Assembly: GCF_018310535.1 (NCBI RefSeq)
Contig: NZ_CP074102.1
Coordinates: forward strand, 1,550,001 to 1,614,000
Source: Streptomyces mirabilis
Lineage (GTDB): Bacteria > Actinomycetota > Actinomycetes > Streptomycetales > Streptomycetaceae
DNA length: 64,000 nucleotides
Reading direction: 5' to 3'
How positions within the stretch are numbered: the stretch's first letter is position 1; the number at the start of each line of letters is the position of its first letter. Shown piece after piece: positions 8,382 to 17,250 of the stretch. The notes under the pieces were generated by a model. It saw only the letters and a list, made by a program, of their open reading frames with translations, was not told where the DNA came from and did not search any database. The position numbers and the translations under genes were made by a program.

Positions 8382-8928
8382 CGGTCAGCTCCTCGAGTTT
8401 GACGACCGTGTTCCAGTTGCGGGTGGTGGCGGTGACGCCCTTGAGGAGCCGGGGCTTCGACAGGGCCTCGGCGAGCTTGGAGCGTCCCAGGCCGTCGGGG
8501 GCGTAGAGATAGAGCGCCCGGTCGCCGAGGCGGAACTCCTCCGGCAGGAACACCGCCGGGTCGACCGAGGCGAAGCGCTCGGGGTCGACGGGGCCTGAGA
8601 AGTAGGTGACGTGCAACTGCTTGGCCTCCAGTTCGGCGGCCGGAAACGGGCACGCCTCCCGTACGGCCCTCAGATAGGCGTGGTCGCGGACCAGTACACC
8701 GACGCCGAAGCCGAAGTGCTTCTCTATGACCTCGGCCAACTCGGCCGCCAGGGAGTCCTCGTCCCCTCGGTCGGTGGAGAAGACGGCGTTGCCGCTCTGG
8801 AGATACGTCTGTACGTCGTCGTGGCCGAGTTCCTCGATCAGTGTGCGGAGTTCGGCCATCGGCACCTTCTTGTTGCCGCCCACGTTGATCCCGCGCAGCA
8901 GTGCCGCGTACGTCGTCGTCATCCGCAC
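8374..8928 (-). CDS. DUF1697 domain protein
   Basis: The 184-residue product is a clear DUF1697 protein: TTYAALLRGINVGGNKKVPM at the N-terminus, LEELGHDDVQTYLQSGNAVF and a C-terminal TTRNWNTVVKL. The family is widespread in soil bacteria and has no established biochemical role. No signal peptide. It is the first gene of the operon with the NTF2-like protein and is divergent from the MMPL exporter. Confidence 0.88.
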   Translation of the reverse strand: MRMTTTYAALLRGINVGGNKKVPMAELRTLIEELGHDDVQTYLQSGNAVFSTDRGDEDSLAAELAEVIEKHFGFGVGVLVRDHAYLRAVREACPFPAAELEAKQLHVTYFSGPVDPERFASVDPAVFLPEEFRLGDRALYLYAPDGLGRSKLAEALSKPRLLKGVTATTRNWNTVVKLEELTGA

Positions 8929-9198
8929 ACCATAGAACGGCCCTCGGGCCCAGGCGGATCAACACCCGCACCCCGGTCCCGATCGGCGGCCGCACCCTGA
9001 TCCGGATCCCCGAGAGGCCCGGATAGGTGTAAGGGGCCCCTGTCCTCCCCAGTGCGGAGGCGACGGGGTCCGCGGGGAGGAGCCGGGGGTCCCGGGGTTC
9101 ACCGGGCAGCACGAGGAGACGTTCTTATCCAGCCCCTACCTTCATAAGCAGAGGTGACGGCAGGGGGCTGTCACCGTGCACAAGGGGGCTGGCCCGTC

Positions 9199-11463
9199 AT
9201 GGGGAACGGAGACATACGGGTGCGGGGCATCGCCGCGCGGGCAGGCGGCTGGAGCGCCCGGCACCGATGGGCCGCCGTGGGAATCTGGGTGCTGTTCGTC
9301 GTCCTGGCGATGGGGCTCGGCTCGGCGGCGGGCCGCGTCGACGTCAAGGAGAGCGATCAGCTCAAGGGTGAGACGCACACCGCCGCGAAGATCATCGAGG
9401 ACTCGGGGATCAAGGCCCCGGCCGGTGAGAGCGTCCTGATCCAGGGGAAGGACGCGAGCGTCAAGGCGACGGACGCCGACTTCCGCGCCGCCGTCACCGC
9501 CGTCGTCAAGGCCGTCGAGGGGACCGGCAAGGTCACGGACGTGACCTCCCCGTACGACACGAAGACGATCTCCAGGGACGGGCGCAGCGCGCTCGTGCAG
9601 TTCGACATGCGGGGCGACGCGGACACCGCGGGCGACCGCGTCGAGCCGGTGCTGAACGCCGTCAAGGGCGTCCAGAAGGACCACGCGGGGCTGCGGATCG
9701 AGGAGATCGGCGGCGCCAGCATGCAGAAGACCTTCTCCGACGCGTTCGGCGACGACTTCAAGAAGGCCGAGTACTCCGCGGTGCCGGTGGCCCTCGGCAT
9801 TCTGCTGATCGCCTTCGGCGCCCTGGTGGCGGCGCTGCTCCCGGTGGCGCTCGCGCTCACCGCGATCATGGCGACGATGGGCCTGATGGGCATCGTCAGC
9901 CACCTCCAGCCGATGAGCGACACCGCCAACTCCGTGATGCTCCTGGTGGGTCTGGCCGTCGGCGTCGACTACTGCCTGTTCTATCTGCGCCGTGAGCGCG
10001 AGGAGCGCGAGGCCGGCCGGGACGCCGGTGCCGCGCTGCGGATCGCCGCCGCCACCAGTGGCCGCGCCATCGTCGTCTCCGGTGTCACGGTGTGCGTGGC
10101 GATGGCCGGCATGCTCTTCACCGGGCTCGCCGAGTTCGAGGCGATGGGGCTGGCCTCGCTGATGGTCGTGGCCGTCGCCATGGTCGGCTCGGTCACCGTG
10201 CTGCCCGCGCTGCTCTCACTGCTCGGCGAGCGGGTCGAGAAGGGCCGCCTGCCGTTCCTGCACCCGGACAAGCGGCGTGCCAGGGGCAAGCGCGTCCGGT
10301 CCGCCGAGGAGGGCAGCCGGTTCTGGAGCGCGGTGCTGCGGGTCGTGCTCGCCAAGCCCGCCGTCTCGCTGGTCGTCGCGGCCGGTGCGCTGCTGGCCAT
10401 CGCCGCTCCCGCCCTCGGCATGAAGACGCAACAGCTGACGCTGGACAAGGAGTTCGGCAACTCGCTGCCGATCGTGGGGACGTACAACCGGGTCAACGAC
10501 GCCTTCCCGGGCGGCTCCGAGCCGGCCGAGGTGGTCGTCAAGGCGCACGACATCAACGCCGCCGACGTGAAGTCCGCGCTCGCCGACTTCCGTACACAGG
10601 CGATCAGTTCGGGCGCCTCGCGCGGCCCGGTCGACATCAAGGTGCACGCGGCGCAGAACGTCGCCTTCGTGTACGTGCCCCTCGTGGGCGGCTCCGACCA
10701 GGACAAGGCGGAGAAGAGCCTTCAGCTGCTGCGCGACAAGGTGCGGCCCGACACGCTCGGCAAGGTCGACGGCGTCCAGGCGCCGATCACCGGACAGGTC
10801 GCCGGATCGCACGACTTCAGCGACCAGTTGCTGGGCTCGGTGGCCCCGGTCTTCGCGTTCGTGGTCGTCTTCGCCTTCCTGTTGATGCTGCTCTCGTTCC
10901 GCTCGCTGACGATCGCGATCACCTCGATCGTGCTCAACCTCCTGTCGGTCGCGGCGGCCTACGGCATCCTGGTCGCCGTCTTCCAGCACGGCTGGGGTGC
11001 CTCGCTGGTCGGCGCGGAGGGCGTGGGCGCCATCATCACCTGGCTGCCGCTGTTCCTCTTCGTGATCCTCTTCGGGCTCTCGATGGACTACCACGTGTTC
11101 GTGGTCTCGCGGATCCGTGAGGCGCGGCTGCGGGGTCGGGACACCAAGGACGCGATCCGGCACGGGGTGGTCACGACGGCCGGTGTAGTCACCAGCGCCG
11201 CCGTCATCATGGTCGCCGTCTTCGCGATCTTCGGAACGCTGTCGATGCAGTCCATGAAGCAGATGGGTGTGGGCCTGGCGGCCGCGGTGCTCATCGACGC
11301 GACGATCATCCGCGGGGTGCTGCTGCCGGCCGTGATGGCGCTGCTCGGAGAGCGCAACTGGTATCTGCCGAAGTGGCTGAACCGGCTGCCGGACCTCACC
11401 CACGACGAGTCGCCCGAGGCCGTGCTCCCGCCGGCCCGAGAGGGCGAACGGGCCGGGGTCTGA
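9199..11463 (+). CDS. MMPL family RND-type exporter
   Basis: The 754-residue membrane protein has two RND repeats, each with one N-terminal helix, a large extracytoplasmic loop and a block of five helices. Repeat 1 contains the signature GVDYCLFYLRREREE and repeat 2 contains GLSMDYHVFVVSRIREA; the Asp-Tyr pairs are the proton-relay motifs of MMPL transporters. These export lipids or hydrophobic metabolites by proton antiport. I chose the ATG at 9199, where AAGGGGGC precedes it, over a GTG 15 codons upstream. A strong terminator follows at 11485. No regulator gene is adjacent, though the upstream 270 bp, shared with the divergent DUF1697 gene, is long enough for control. Confidence 0.93.
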   Translation: MGNGDIRVRGIAARAGGWSARHRWAAVGIWVLFVVLAMGLGSAAGRVDVKESDQLKGETHTAAKIIEDSGIKAPAGESVLIQGKDASVKATDADFRAAVTAVVKAVEGTGKVTDVTSPYDTKTISRDGRSALVQFDMRGDADTAGDRVEPVLNAVKGVQKDHAGLRIEEIGGASMQKTFSDAFGDDFKKAEYSAVPVALGILLIAFGALVAALLPVALALTAIMATMGLMGIVSHLQPMSDTANSVMLLVGLAVGVDYCLFYLRREREEREAGRDAGAALRIAAATSGRAIVVSGVTVCVAMAGMLFTGLAEFEAMGLASLMVVAVAMVGSVTVLPALLSLLGERVEKGRLPFLHPDKRRARGKRVRSAEEGSRFWSAVLRVVLAKPAVSLVVAAGALLAIAAPALGMKTQQLTLDKEFGNSLPIVGTYNRVNDAFPGGSEPAEVVVKAHDINAADVKSALADFRTQAISSGASRGPVDIKVHAAQNVAFVYVPLVGGSDQDKAEKSLQLLRDKVRPDTLGKVDGVQAPITGQVAGSHDFSDQLLGSVAPVFAFVVVFAFLLMLLSFRSLTIAITSIVLNLLSVAAAYGILVAVFQHGWGASLVGAEGVGAIITWLPLFLFVILFGLSMDYHVFVVSRIREARLRGRDTKDAIRHGVVTTAGVVTSAAVIMVAVFAIFGTLSMQSMKQMGVGLAAAVLIDATIIRGVLLPAVMALLGERNWYLPKWLNRLPDLTHDESPEAVLPPAREGERAGV

Positions 11464-11484
11464 CCCCGTAACTGCCCCGGCATC

Positions 11485-11520
11485 AGGGCCTGTTGGTTCC
11501 CCTGGGAACCAACAGGCCCT
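11485..11520. terminator. bidirectional terminator after the MMPL gene
   Basis: A perfect 16-bp stem AGGGCCTGTTGGTTCC with a 4-nt loop (CCTG), followed by TTT, lies 21 bp after the MMPL stop. The opposite strand also reads as a stem for the convergent glycosyltransferase that ends at 11610. Confidence 0.85.
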
Positions 11521-11609
11521 TTGCTCACGCGCCCGGCTCGGCCAGGCGCCCGTCCTGCTCACGCGCCCGACTTGCCTACGGGCCCCTCTTGCCTACGGGC
11601 CCATCGTGC

Positions 11610-12809
11610 CTACGCTCCCGTCGGCAGCTCGGCCTCGATGAGGTCGGCCGCCCGTCGGGTGCCGCCCTCTCCCGCCATCTCCTCGCGGATCACCGCCAGG
11701 CGGCGCGCCACCTCGGAATCCCCTACCAGGGCGAGGACGGCCTCCCGCAGGCTCTCGGCCGTGGCCTCCGTCATCGGCAGGTGGCGGGCCACGCCCAGCG
11801 CCTGGAGCATGTCGGCGTTGCCGAACTGGTCGACGGCCTGCGGTACGGCGACCATCGGGGTGCCGGTGGCGAGCCCTTCCTGGCTGCCGCCCGCACCGGC
11901 GTGCGTGATGAACGCGTCGGCCTGCCGGAGGATCGCGAGCTGGGGCACCCACGGGTGGACCTCCACGTTGCCGGGTACCTCCCCCAGCTCCGCTGGGTCG
12001 ACGAAGCGGCCGATCTGCAGCACGACGTGCCAGCCCGGCAGCCCGCCGAAGGCCTCGACGCACGCGCGGTAGAAGGCGGGCTGCTTGGTGAAGCTGGAGC
12101 CGAGCGACACGAGGAGCACCTTCTCGGCGTCGGCGGGCCGCCGCCAGTCCCCCTGCGCGGCACGGTCGCCCTGACAGGCGCCGACGAAGGTGTACCGCTT
12201 CTCGTCGACGCGGTCGGCGTTCGGTTGGAGGGTCTTGGGGATGAGGACGAGGCACCGGTCGGGGCGGCCCATGAAGTCCTCGACGCTCAGGTCCATGCCG
12301 TTCTCCGCGATCCAGCGCGCGAAGGTGTCGTAGAACGCCTTGCCGCGCGGGGTCCGCTTGAGCGGCTCGAACAGCGGCTTGCCGACCTCTTCGTCATACC
12401 CCTCCCAGGCGACGAGGTTCGGGGAGAGCTGCACGATCGGGACGCCCCAGCGATGGGCGAGCGCCCGGGCCGGGTACGCGGTGATGTCGTACAGCACAAG
12501 GTCCGGTTCGTCACCCTCGTAGGCCGCCGCGAGTTGCGGCTCGGCCTGCAGCGCGTCGGTCAGGAACGGTTCGATGTTGTCGATCAGCTCGGTCCCCCAT
12601 GCCTCCGGGTCGTCGTCCGTGGGCAGGGTCGAGTGCCACAGCCTCGGCTCGGCCCCCGTCTCGGCGACCTTCACGGCGAAGGCGGACGGAATCGCGTACG
12701 TCACGCGGTGACCGCGCGCCACGAGCTCGCGGATCACCTCGATGCTCGGGTTCACGTGCCCATGGGCGGCGATGGAGAACATGGCGATGTGGGCGGGGCG
12801 GATGGTCAT
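11610..12809 (-). CDS. macrolide-type glycosyltransferase (MGT family, GT1)
   Basis: The 399-residue protein is a GT-B fold GT1 enzyme of the MGT/OleD/OleI type, which glucosylates macrolides using UDP-glucose and can inactivate them. Visible features: [10 protein letters not shown] with the catalytic His near the N-terminus, and the donor-binding C-terminal segment [20 protein letters not shown] followed by [10 protein letters not shown]. Length is normal for the family. It may serve self-resistance or detoxification; no polyketide synthase is nearby. A palindromic operator sits between the -35 and -10 boxes of its promoter, and the predicted transcription start coincides with the ATG, suggesting ligand-controlled expression, possibly leaderless. 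Confidence 0.9.
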   Translation of the reverse strand: MTIRPAHIAMFSIAAHGHVNPSIEVIRELVARGHRVTYAIPSAFAVKVAETGAEPRLWHSTLPTDDDPEAWGTELIDNIEPFLTDALQAEPQLAAAYEGDEPDLVLYDITAYPARALAHRWGVPIVQLSPNLVAWEGYDEEVGKPLFEPLKRTPRGKAFYDTFARWIAENGMDLSVEDFMGRPDRCLVLIPKTLQPNADRVDEKRYTFVGACQGDRAAQGDWRRPADAEKVLLVSLGSSFTKQPAFYRACVEAFGGLPGWHVVLQIGRFVDPAELGEVPGNVEVHPWVPQLAILRQADAFITHAGAGGSQEGLATGTPMVAVPQAVDQFGNADMLQALGVARHLPMTEATAESLREAVLALVGDSEVARRLAVIREEMAGEGGTRRAADLIEAELPTGA

Positions 12810-12815
12810 GCGACG

Positions 12816-12845
12816 ACCCTAGGCGAGACGAGACGTCTCGTCCAA
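12816..12845 (-). promoter_or_regulatory. promoter with 16-bp palindromic operator for the MGT gene
   Basis: On the minus strand TTGGAC (12845-12840), an 18-bp spacer and TAGGGT (12821-12816) form a promoter. Between the boxes lies a perfect palindrome GACGAGACGTCTCGTC at 12827-12842. This is the size and position of a TetR-family repressor site. Transcription would begin at about 12809, the A of the start codon. Confidence 0.55.
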
Positions 12846-12850
12846 CCTAT

Positions 12851-12904
12851 TTCCGTTCGCGACAGCGGCCACCGCCGTTCCGTTCACGACGGCGGCCACC
12901 GCCG
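12851..12904. repeat. imperfect 27-bp tandem duplication
   Basis: Two 27-bp units starting TTCCGTTC and ending CCACCGCCG lie at 12851-12877 and 12878-12904, differing at two positions. They are upstream of the MGT promoter and just after the solute-binding-protein stop region; function unknown. Confidence 0.8.
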
Positions 12905-12946
12905 CCTCGGTACCGGCCCTGACCACTCGCCCCTGGCCCCGCCCAG

Positions 12947-14296
12947 TCACCTCTGGTAGCGGGCCAGCACCAGGTTCCCGTCCTTCACCAGCCGCCTTCT
13001 CAGCTCGGCGAGCCCGATCGCCCCGCTGTAGTACTCCTGGAACGCGGGGGTCGCCACCTTGTCCTTCCACTCGGGATAGCCGCGCACGGACTGGGCGGGG
13101 GCCGGGCGGAGGTGGGCGGCGAGGGCGGCGCCGGTCGCCCAGCCGTCCTTGGCGGTGTGCAGGGCGGGGTCCTTGAGTGCCTCGGTCCCGGTGGGCAGCA
13201 TCCAGTCGCCGAGGGCGAGGCGGACCATGTTCTGCGGCCGGAGCAGGAAGTCGATGAACGCGGCGGCCTCCTTCTTGTGCGGGCTGTCGGCGGCGATGGA
13301 CAGGGTCTGCGGGCTGACGCCCTGGGTGAGCCCGTCCGCGCCGGCCGGGGCGGGCAGCACCTGCCAGTCGAAGCCCTTCGGCGCCTGCTGCGCGATCTGC
13401 TGGCGGTAGGAGAACCCGAGCGGCACCATCGCGTACTTCCCGCCGAAGAAGCCGGGCAGTGTGTCGGAGCCGCCCATGCCGAGCGTGGCGCCGGCGGCGC
13501 TCCGGTCCGTGTTCACCTCGTCGTGCACGGTCCTCGGCACCACCGCGTCGGCCGCGTCGAAGCGGACGGTCACCTTGCCGTCGGCGCCCCGTTGGAACAG
13601 CTGTCCGCCGTTGGAGAGGGAAAGGTTGAGCGTCGCCGAGACGGGTTCCTTCAGCGGCCAGGCGACGCCGTACCTGCCCTTGCCGCTCAGCCGCTTCGCG
13701 ATCACCCGGAACTCGTCCCAGGTCCAGGGCCGTTCGGGCGTGGGAATGCGGACGCCGGACGCCTTCAGCCATCCGGCGTTGGCGATCAGCACCCGCGGCT
13801 CCTGGAGGAAGGGCACTCCATAGACCCCGTCGCCGAAAGTCGCGGTATCCCAACTGTGCTGCGGGATCTCGGACTTGAGCCGCGCTGGCAGCAGCGTGCG
13901 CAGATCGGCGAGATAGCCGCCGTAGGCGAAGTCCGCGAGGTCGTCCGAGGCGTCGTGGATGATGTCCGGCGCCTCACCGCCCTCGAAGGAGGTGAGCAGC
14001 TGGTCATGGACGCTGTCCCAACTGCCCTGGACATACTCGACCTTGACGCCCGGATGAGTGGCGTTCCACTCCTTCACCAGCGCCTTGTTCGCGGCGACGG
14101 ACTCCTGCTGCCAGGCCAGGGACTGGAAGCGCAGGGTGATCCGGCCGTCCCGCGATCCGCTGCCGCCGCCGGAGCAGCCGGCGACCAGCAGGAACAGCAG
14201 CCCCATGACCAGCGCGACGCATCCTCGCGCGCGCGCCGGCTTCTCGCGCACGAGCCTCCCGTCCATCGGCTTCCCGCGCATCGGCTTCCCGCGCAT
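12947..14296 (-). CDS. sugar ABC transporter, solute-binding lipoprotein
   Basis: The 449-residue protein is an extracellular family 1 solute-binding protein. The lipobox LVAGC (Cys about residue 41) follows a basic start and a hydrophobic stretch, so it is a lipoprotein on the outer face of the membrane. The body shows the expected binding-protein pattern: ITLRFQSLAWQ, EYVQGSWDSVHDQLL, APDIIHDASDD, and later GGKYAMVPLGFSY. The ATG overlaps the stop of the upstream permease (TGATG), so it is translationally coupled and is the last gene of the operon. The N-terminus has the repeat MRGKP-MRGKP; a later Met (residue 11) could be the true start. The sugar bound cannot be told. Confidence 0.9.
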   Translation of the reverse strand: MRGKPMRGKPMDGRLVREKPARARGCVALVMGLLFLLVAGCSGGGSGSRDGRITLRFQSLAWQQESVAANKALVKEWNATHPGVKVEYVQGSWDSVHDQLLTSFEGGEAPDIIHDASDDLADFAYGGYLADLRTLLPARLKSEIPQHSWDTATFGDGVYGVPFLQEPRVLIANAGWLKASGVRIPTPERPWTWDEFRVIAKRLSGKGRYGVAWPLKEPVSATLNLSLSNGGQLFQRGADGKVTVRFDAADAVVPRTVHDEVNTDRSAAGATLGMGGSDTLPGFFGGKYAMVPLGFSYRQQIAQQAPKGFDWQVLPAPAGADGLTQGVSPQTLSIAADSPHKKEAAAFIDFLLRPQNMVRLALGDWMLPTGTEALKDPALHTAKDGWATGAALAAHLRPAPAQSVRGYPEWKDKVATPAFQEYYSGAIGLAELRRRLVKDGNLVLARYQR

Positions 14297-15129
14297 CAGC
14301 TCTTCACCGCCCCGGCGAGCACGCCGCCCGTGATCCGTTTCTGGATGATCGCGAAGACGACCAGGGACGGCAGGGTCGCGAGGGTCGCCGCCGCGGCGAG
14401 CGGGCCGAGGTCCGCGACCCCCTCCGCCCCGATGAAGTGGGTGAGGACGACCGGGAGGGTCTGTTTCTCCGGGGTCTTGAGCAGCACGAGCGCGAAGAAG
14501 AACTCGTTCCACGCGCTGATGAACGCGAACAGCGCCGTCGCCACGATGCCGGGTGCGAGCAGCGGAGCGGTGACGGAGACGAGCGTCCGTACCCTTCCCG
14601 CCCCGTCGACCGCCGCGGCCTCCTCCAGCTCGGCGGGCACCGCCCGTACGTACCCCACCAGCATCCACAGCGCGAACGGCAGCGCCCACACCACGTACAC
14701 CATGATCAGCCCGGTCAGTGAGTCGATCAGCCGCAGGTTCTTCAGGACCAGGAACAGCGGGATGATCACGAGCACGAACGGGAACGCCTGGCTGACCACG
14801 ACCCATCCCGTGGCGGCCTTCGCGAGCAGGGTGCGGTGGCGCGCCATGACGTAGGCCATGGGGGTCGCGATCAGTACGGCGACGACGGCCGCGCCGAGGG
14901 CCGCGAGCAGGGAGTTGAGCGCGGCGCGCAGCAGCGGCTGCTCGTCGAAGGCCTGGCGGAAGTTGGCGAGGGTGGGGCTCCGGGGGATCCAGGTGGGGTG
15001 GAGACTGGCCAGCTCGCGGGCCGGCTTGAACGCGGTGGAGATCAGCCACAGGAAGGGGAAGGCCAGGAAGACGAGATAGGCGAGCAGGGCGAGGTACTGG
15101 CCCGCGCGGGCCCCTTTGCGGGTCTTCAC
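14296..15129 (-). CDS. carbohydrate ABC transporter permease (MalG type)
   Basis: The 277-residue protein has six predicted membrane helices (first at LALLAYLVFLAFPFLWLIS) and the cytoplasmic EAA loop ELEEAAAVDGAGRVRTLVS that docks the ATPase. It pairs with the upstream MalF-type permease. The GTG start at 15129 overlaps the stop of that gene (GTGTGA), which fixes the start and indicates coupling. No ATP-binding subunit is encoded in this operon; in Streptomyces such importers are commonly energised by the shared ATPase MsiK encoded elsewhere. Confidence 0.92.
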   Translation of the reverse strand: MKTRKGARAGQYLALLAYLVFLAFPFLWLISTAFKPARELASLHPTWIPRSPTLANFRQAFDEQPLLRAALNSLLAALGAAVVAVLIATPMAYVMARHRTLLAKAATGWVVVSQAFPFVLVIIPLFLVLKNLRLIDSLTGLIMVYVVWALPFALWMLVGYVRAVPAELEEAAAVDGAGRVRTLVSVTAPLLAPGIVATALFAFISAWNEFFFALVLLKTPEKQTLPVVLTHFIGAEGVADLGPLAAAATLATLPSLVVFAIIQKRITGGVLAGAVKS

Positions 15130-16061
15130 ACGTCCTCGTCTCCCTTCAGCCGGCCTGCCAGCCGGATCGCGAGCAGCACCGAGATCACCGCGACCATCAC
15201 GCACCCCATGGCCGCCGCGTAGCCGAACTGCCCGTAGCGGAAGGCCTCTTCGTAGGCGAAGAGCATGGGGAGCCGGGTCCGGCCCCCGGGTCCGCCGTTG
15301 GTCAGCACATAGACCAGGGCGAAGGAATTGAAGTTCCAGATGAAGTTCAGCGCGGTGATGGCGAGGGCGACCGGTCTCAGGGCGGGCCAGGTGACGGTCA
15401 GGAAGCGGCGCCAGGCACCCGCGCCGTCCATCGCGGCCGCCTCGTGGAGCTCGCGCGGGGTGTTCTGCAGCCCTGCCAGCAGCGCGACCGTGGTCTGCGG
15501 CATGCCCGCCCAGACGCCGACGACGATCACCGCGGGCAGGGCGGTGCCGAGACCGCTCAGCCAGTCGTGGCCGTCGCCGAGGCCGAGGTCGCGCAGGGTC
15601 TCGTCGAGGATGCCCGCGTCGGGGTTGTAGACGAGCCGCCACATGATGCCGACGACGACCTCGGGCATGGCCCAGGGAATGATCGCGAGGGCGCGCGCGA
15701 GCGGACGGAAGCGGAGGTCCTGGTCGAGGAGAAGCGCGAGGCCCAGGGCGAGGAGGAACTGCGGCACGGTCACCCCGACCGCCCACAGCAGTCCGATCCG
15801 GAACGAGTCCCAGAACAGGGTGTCGTGCAGCAGGTCCTGGAAGTTGAGCGCCCCGATCCACCGTGTGGGCGCGGTCCGGCCCGACTGCGCGTCGGTGAAC
15901 GCCAGCCCGATCCCGTAAAGCAGCGGTCCGACGCTGAGCACCAGGATCGGGATCAGCGCGGGCAGCACCAGGAACCAGGCCCCGTGGTCGACGGGGCGCC
16001 GACTCCCGCCCGCATCGGGCGTGCGCGTCGCCGGCCGCCTGGTCGCGCTCGCCAATGTCAT
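15126..16061 (-). CDS. carbohydrate ABC transporter permease (MalF type)
   Basis: First gene of the importer operon, 311 residues, six membrane helices and the EAA loop ELHEAAAMDGAGAWRRFL. AAGGAG lies at a good distance before the ATG at 16061. With the MalG-type partner it forms the membrane channel for a sugar or oligosaccharide. The 215-bp gap to the divergent phosphotransferase gene holds the operon promoter. No LacI/GntR regulator gene is next to it, so control must come from a distant gene. Confidence 0.92.
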   Translation of the reverse strand: MTLASATRRPATRTPDAGGSRRPVDHGAWFLVLPALIPILVLSVGPLLYGIGLAFTDAQSGRTAPTRWIGALNFQDLLHDTLFWDSFRIGLLWAVGVTVPQFLLALGLALLLDQDLRFRPLARALAIIPWAMPEVVVGIMWRLVYNPDAGILDETLRDLGLGDGHDWLSGLGTALPAVIVVGVWAGMPQTTVALLAGLQNTPRELHEAAAMDGAGAWRRFLTVTWPALRPVALAITALNFIWNFNSFALVYVLTNGGPGGRTRLPMLFAYEEAFRYGQFGYAAAMGCVMVAVISVLLAIRLAGRLKGDEDV

Positions 16062-16276
16062 GGAATCGGCTCCTTCGCGCGACTCGTGGCGGTCTGGCCG
16101 CCCCGGCGGCCCCCGTCATGGTCCTGAGGGAGATGGAGGTCGTCAAGACACCTCGCACGCGGTCCGACCTGTGCGAATGCGACACTGGCCGACGGATGGC
16201 GGGAACGTGACGCCTTACCCGAAGGTCGTACGCGAGGGGCGTACACGGGCTGTGCGCGAGGACACGGAGGCGAAGG

Positions 16277-17140
16277 ATGGACGAGGCACGGGCGCGGGAC
16301 GTACTGGCCGCGGCGGAGGTGCTGCCCGGGCAGGCGCGGGACGCGACGCTCCTCGCCCTGGGCGAGAACGCGGTGTTGGCCGCCGGTGACCTGGTGGTCA
16401 AGGTGGGACGCGATGCCGAGCTCCTCGACCGCGCCCGGCGGGAACTGGACATCGCGGCCTGGCTCGCCAAGGCGGGCGTCCCCGCGGTGCGGGCGGCCGA
16501 GGCAGAGGCTCTGCTGGTGGACGGTCACCCGGTGACGGTGTGGCAGCGGCTGCCCGATCCCGTACGCCCCGCCGAACCACGGGATTTGGCCGAACTGCTA
16601 CGGGTGGTGCACGCGCTTCCCTCCCCCTCCTTCCCCCTGCCGCCCCGCGAGCTGCTGGGCGGGGTGGAACGCTGGCTGCGGCTCGCGGGCGAGGCGATCG
16701 ACCCGGTGGACGCGGCGTACCTGCGGGCGCGGCGCGACGGCTTCGCGGACGCCGCGGCCGCGCTCACCCCGCACCTGGCACCGGGTCCGATCCACGGCGA
16801 CGCGCTGCCCCGCAATGTGCACGTGGGTCCCGACGGCCCGGTCCTGGTCGACCTGGAGACCTTCTCCGCCGATCTGCGCGAGCACGACCTGGTGGTCATG
16901 GCGCTCTCCCGCGACCGCTACGGACTGCCCGCCGAGGCATACGACTCCTTCACCGAGGTCTACGGCTGGGATGTGCGCGCGTGGGAGGGCTGCTCCGTAC
17001 TCCGGGGTGCCCGCGAGACCGCCAGCTGCGCCTGGGTCGCCCAGCACGCGCCGAGCAACCCTGAGGCCCTGGCCGAGTTCGAGCGACGGGTGGCGTCACT
17101 GCGGGACGGGGACGAGACCGTGCGCTGGTACCCGTTCTGA
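16277..17140 (+). CDS. aminoglycoside phosphotransferase-like kinase
   Basis: The 287-residue protein has the APH/ChoK kinase fold: VVKVGRDAELL near the start, then the catalytic loop IHGDALPRNV (HGD with Asp as base, Asn for metal) and the metal-binding VLVDLETFS. These residues are complete, so it should transfer phosphate to a small molecule; the substrate is unknown and antibiotic resistance cannot be assumed. It is divergent from the sugar ABC operon and convergent with the exonuclease. Confidence 0.88.
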   Translation: MDEARARDVLAAAEVLPGQARDATLLALGENAVLAAGDLVVKVGRDAELLDRARRELDIAAWLAKAGVPAVRAAEAEALLVDGHPVTVWQRLPDPVRPAEPRDLAELLRVVHALPSPSFPLPPRELLGGVERWLRLAGEAIDPVDAAYLRARRDGFADAAAALTPHLAPGPIHGDALPRNVHVGPDGPVLVDLETFSADLREHDLVVMALSRDRYGLPAEAYDSFTEVYGWDVRAWEGCSVLRGARETASCAWVAQHAPSNPEALAEFERRVASLRDGDETVRWYPF

Positions 17141-17196
17141 CCCTTGCCGGCTGCCCCTTTCCGGGCTCCCCTGGCAGCGCGGGCCGGTCCGGCGCC

Positions 17197-17250
17197 GGTC
17201 GGATCAGACCTTCTGGTCCGCCAGGTCGGATCAGACCTTCTGGTCCGCCA
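17197..17250. repeat. 27-bp perfect tandem duplication over the exonuclease stop codon
   Basis: GGTCGGATCAGACCTTCTGG... (27 bp) occurs twice without a mismatch, 17197-17223 and 17224-17250. The second copy contains the exonuclease stop codon; the first lies just downstream. A local duplication of the gene's 3' end without effect on the protein. Confidence 0.95.

Noticed and set aside
9154..9198. GTG at 9154 as MMPL start
   Set aside because: ATG 9199 has a better ribosome site and gives the usual MMPL N-terminus.
12947..15049. A 700-codon version of the solute-binding protein
   Set aside because: The added N-terminal part is in the wrong frame of the permease gene; the lipoprotein start at 14296 overlaps the permease stop.
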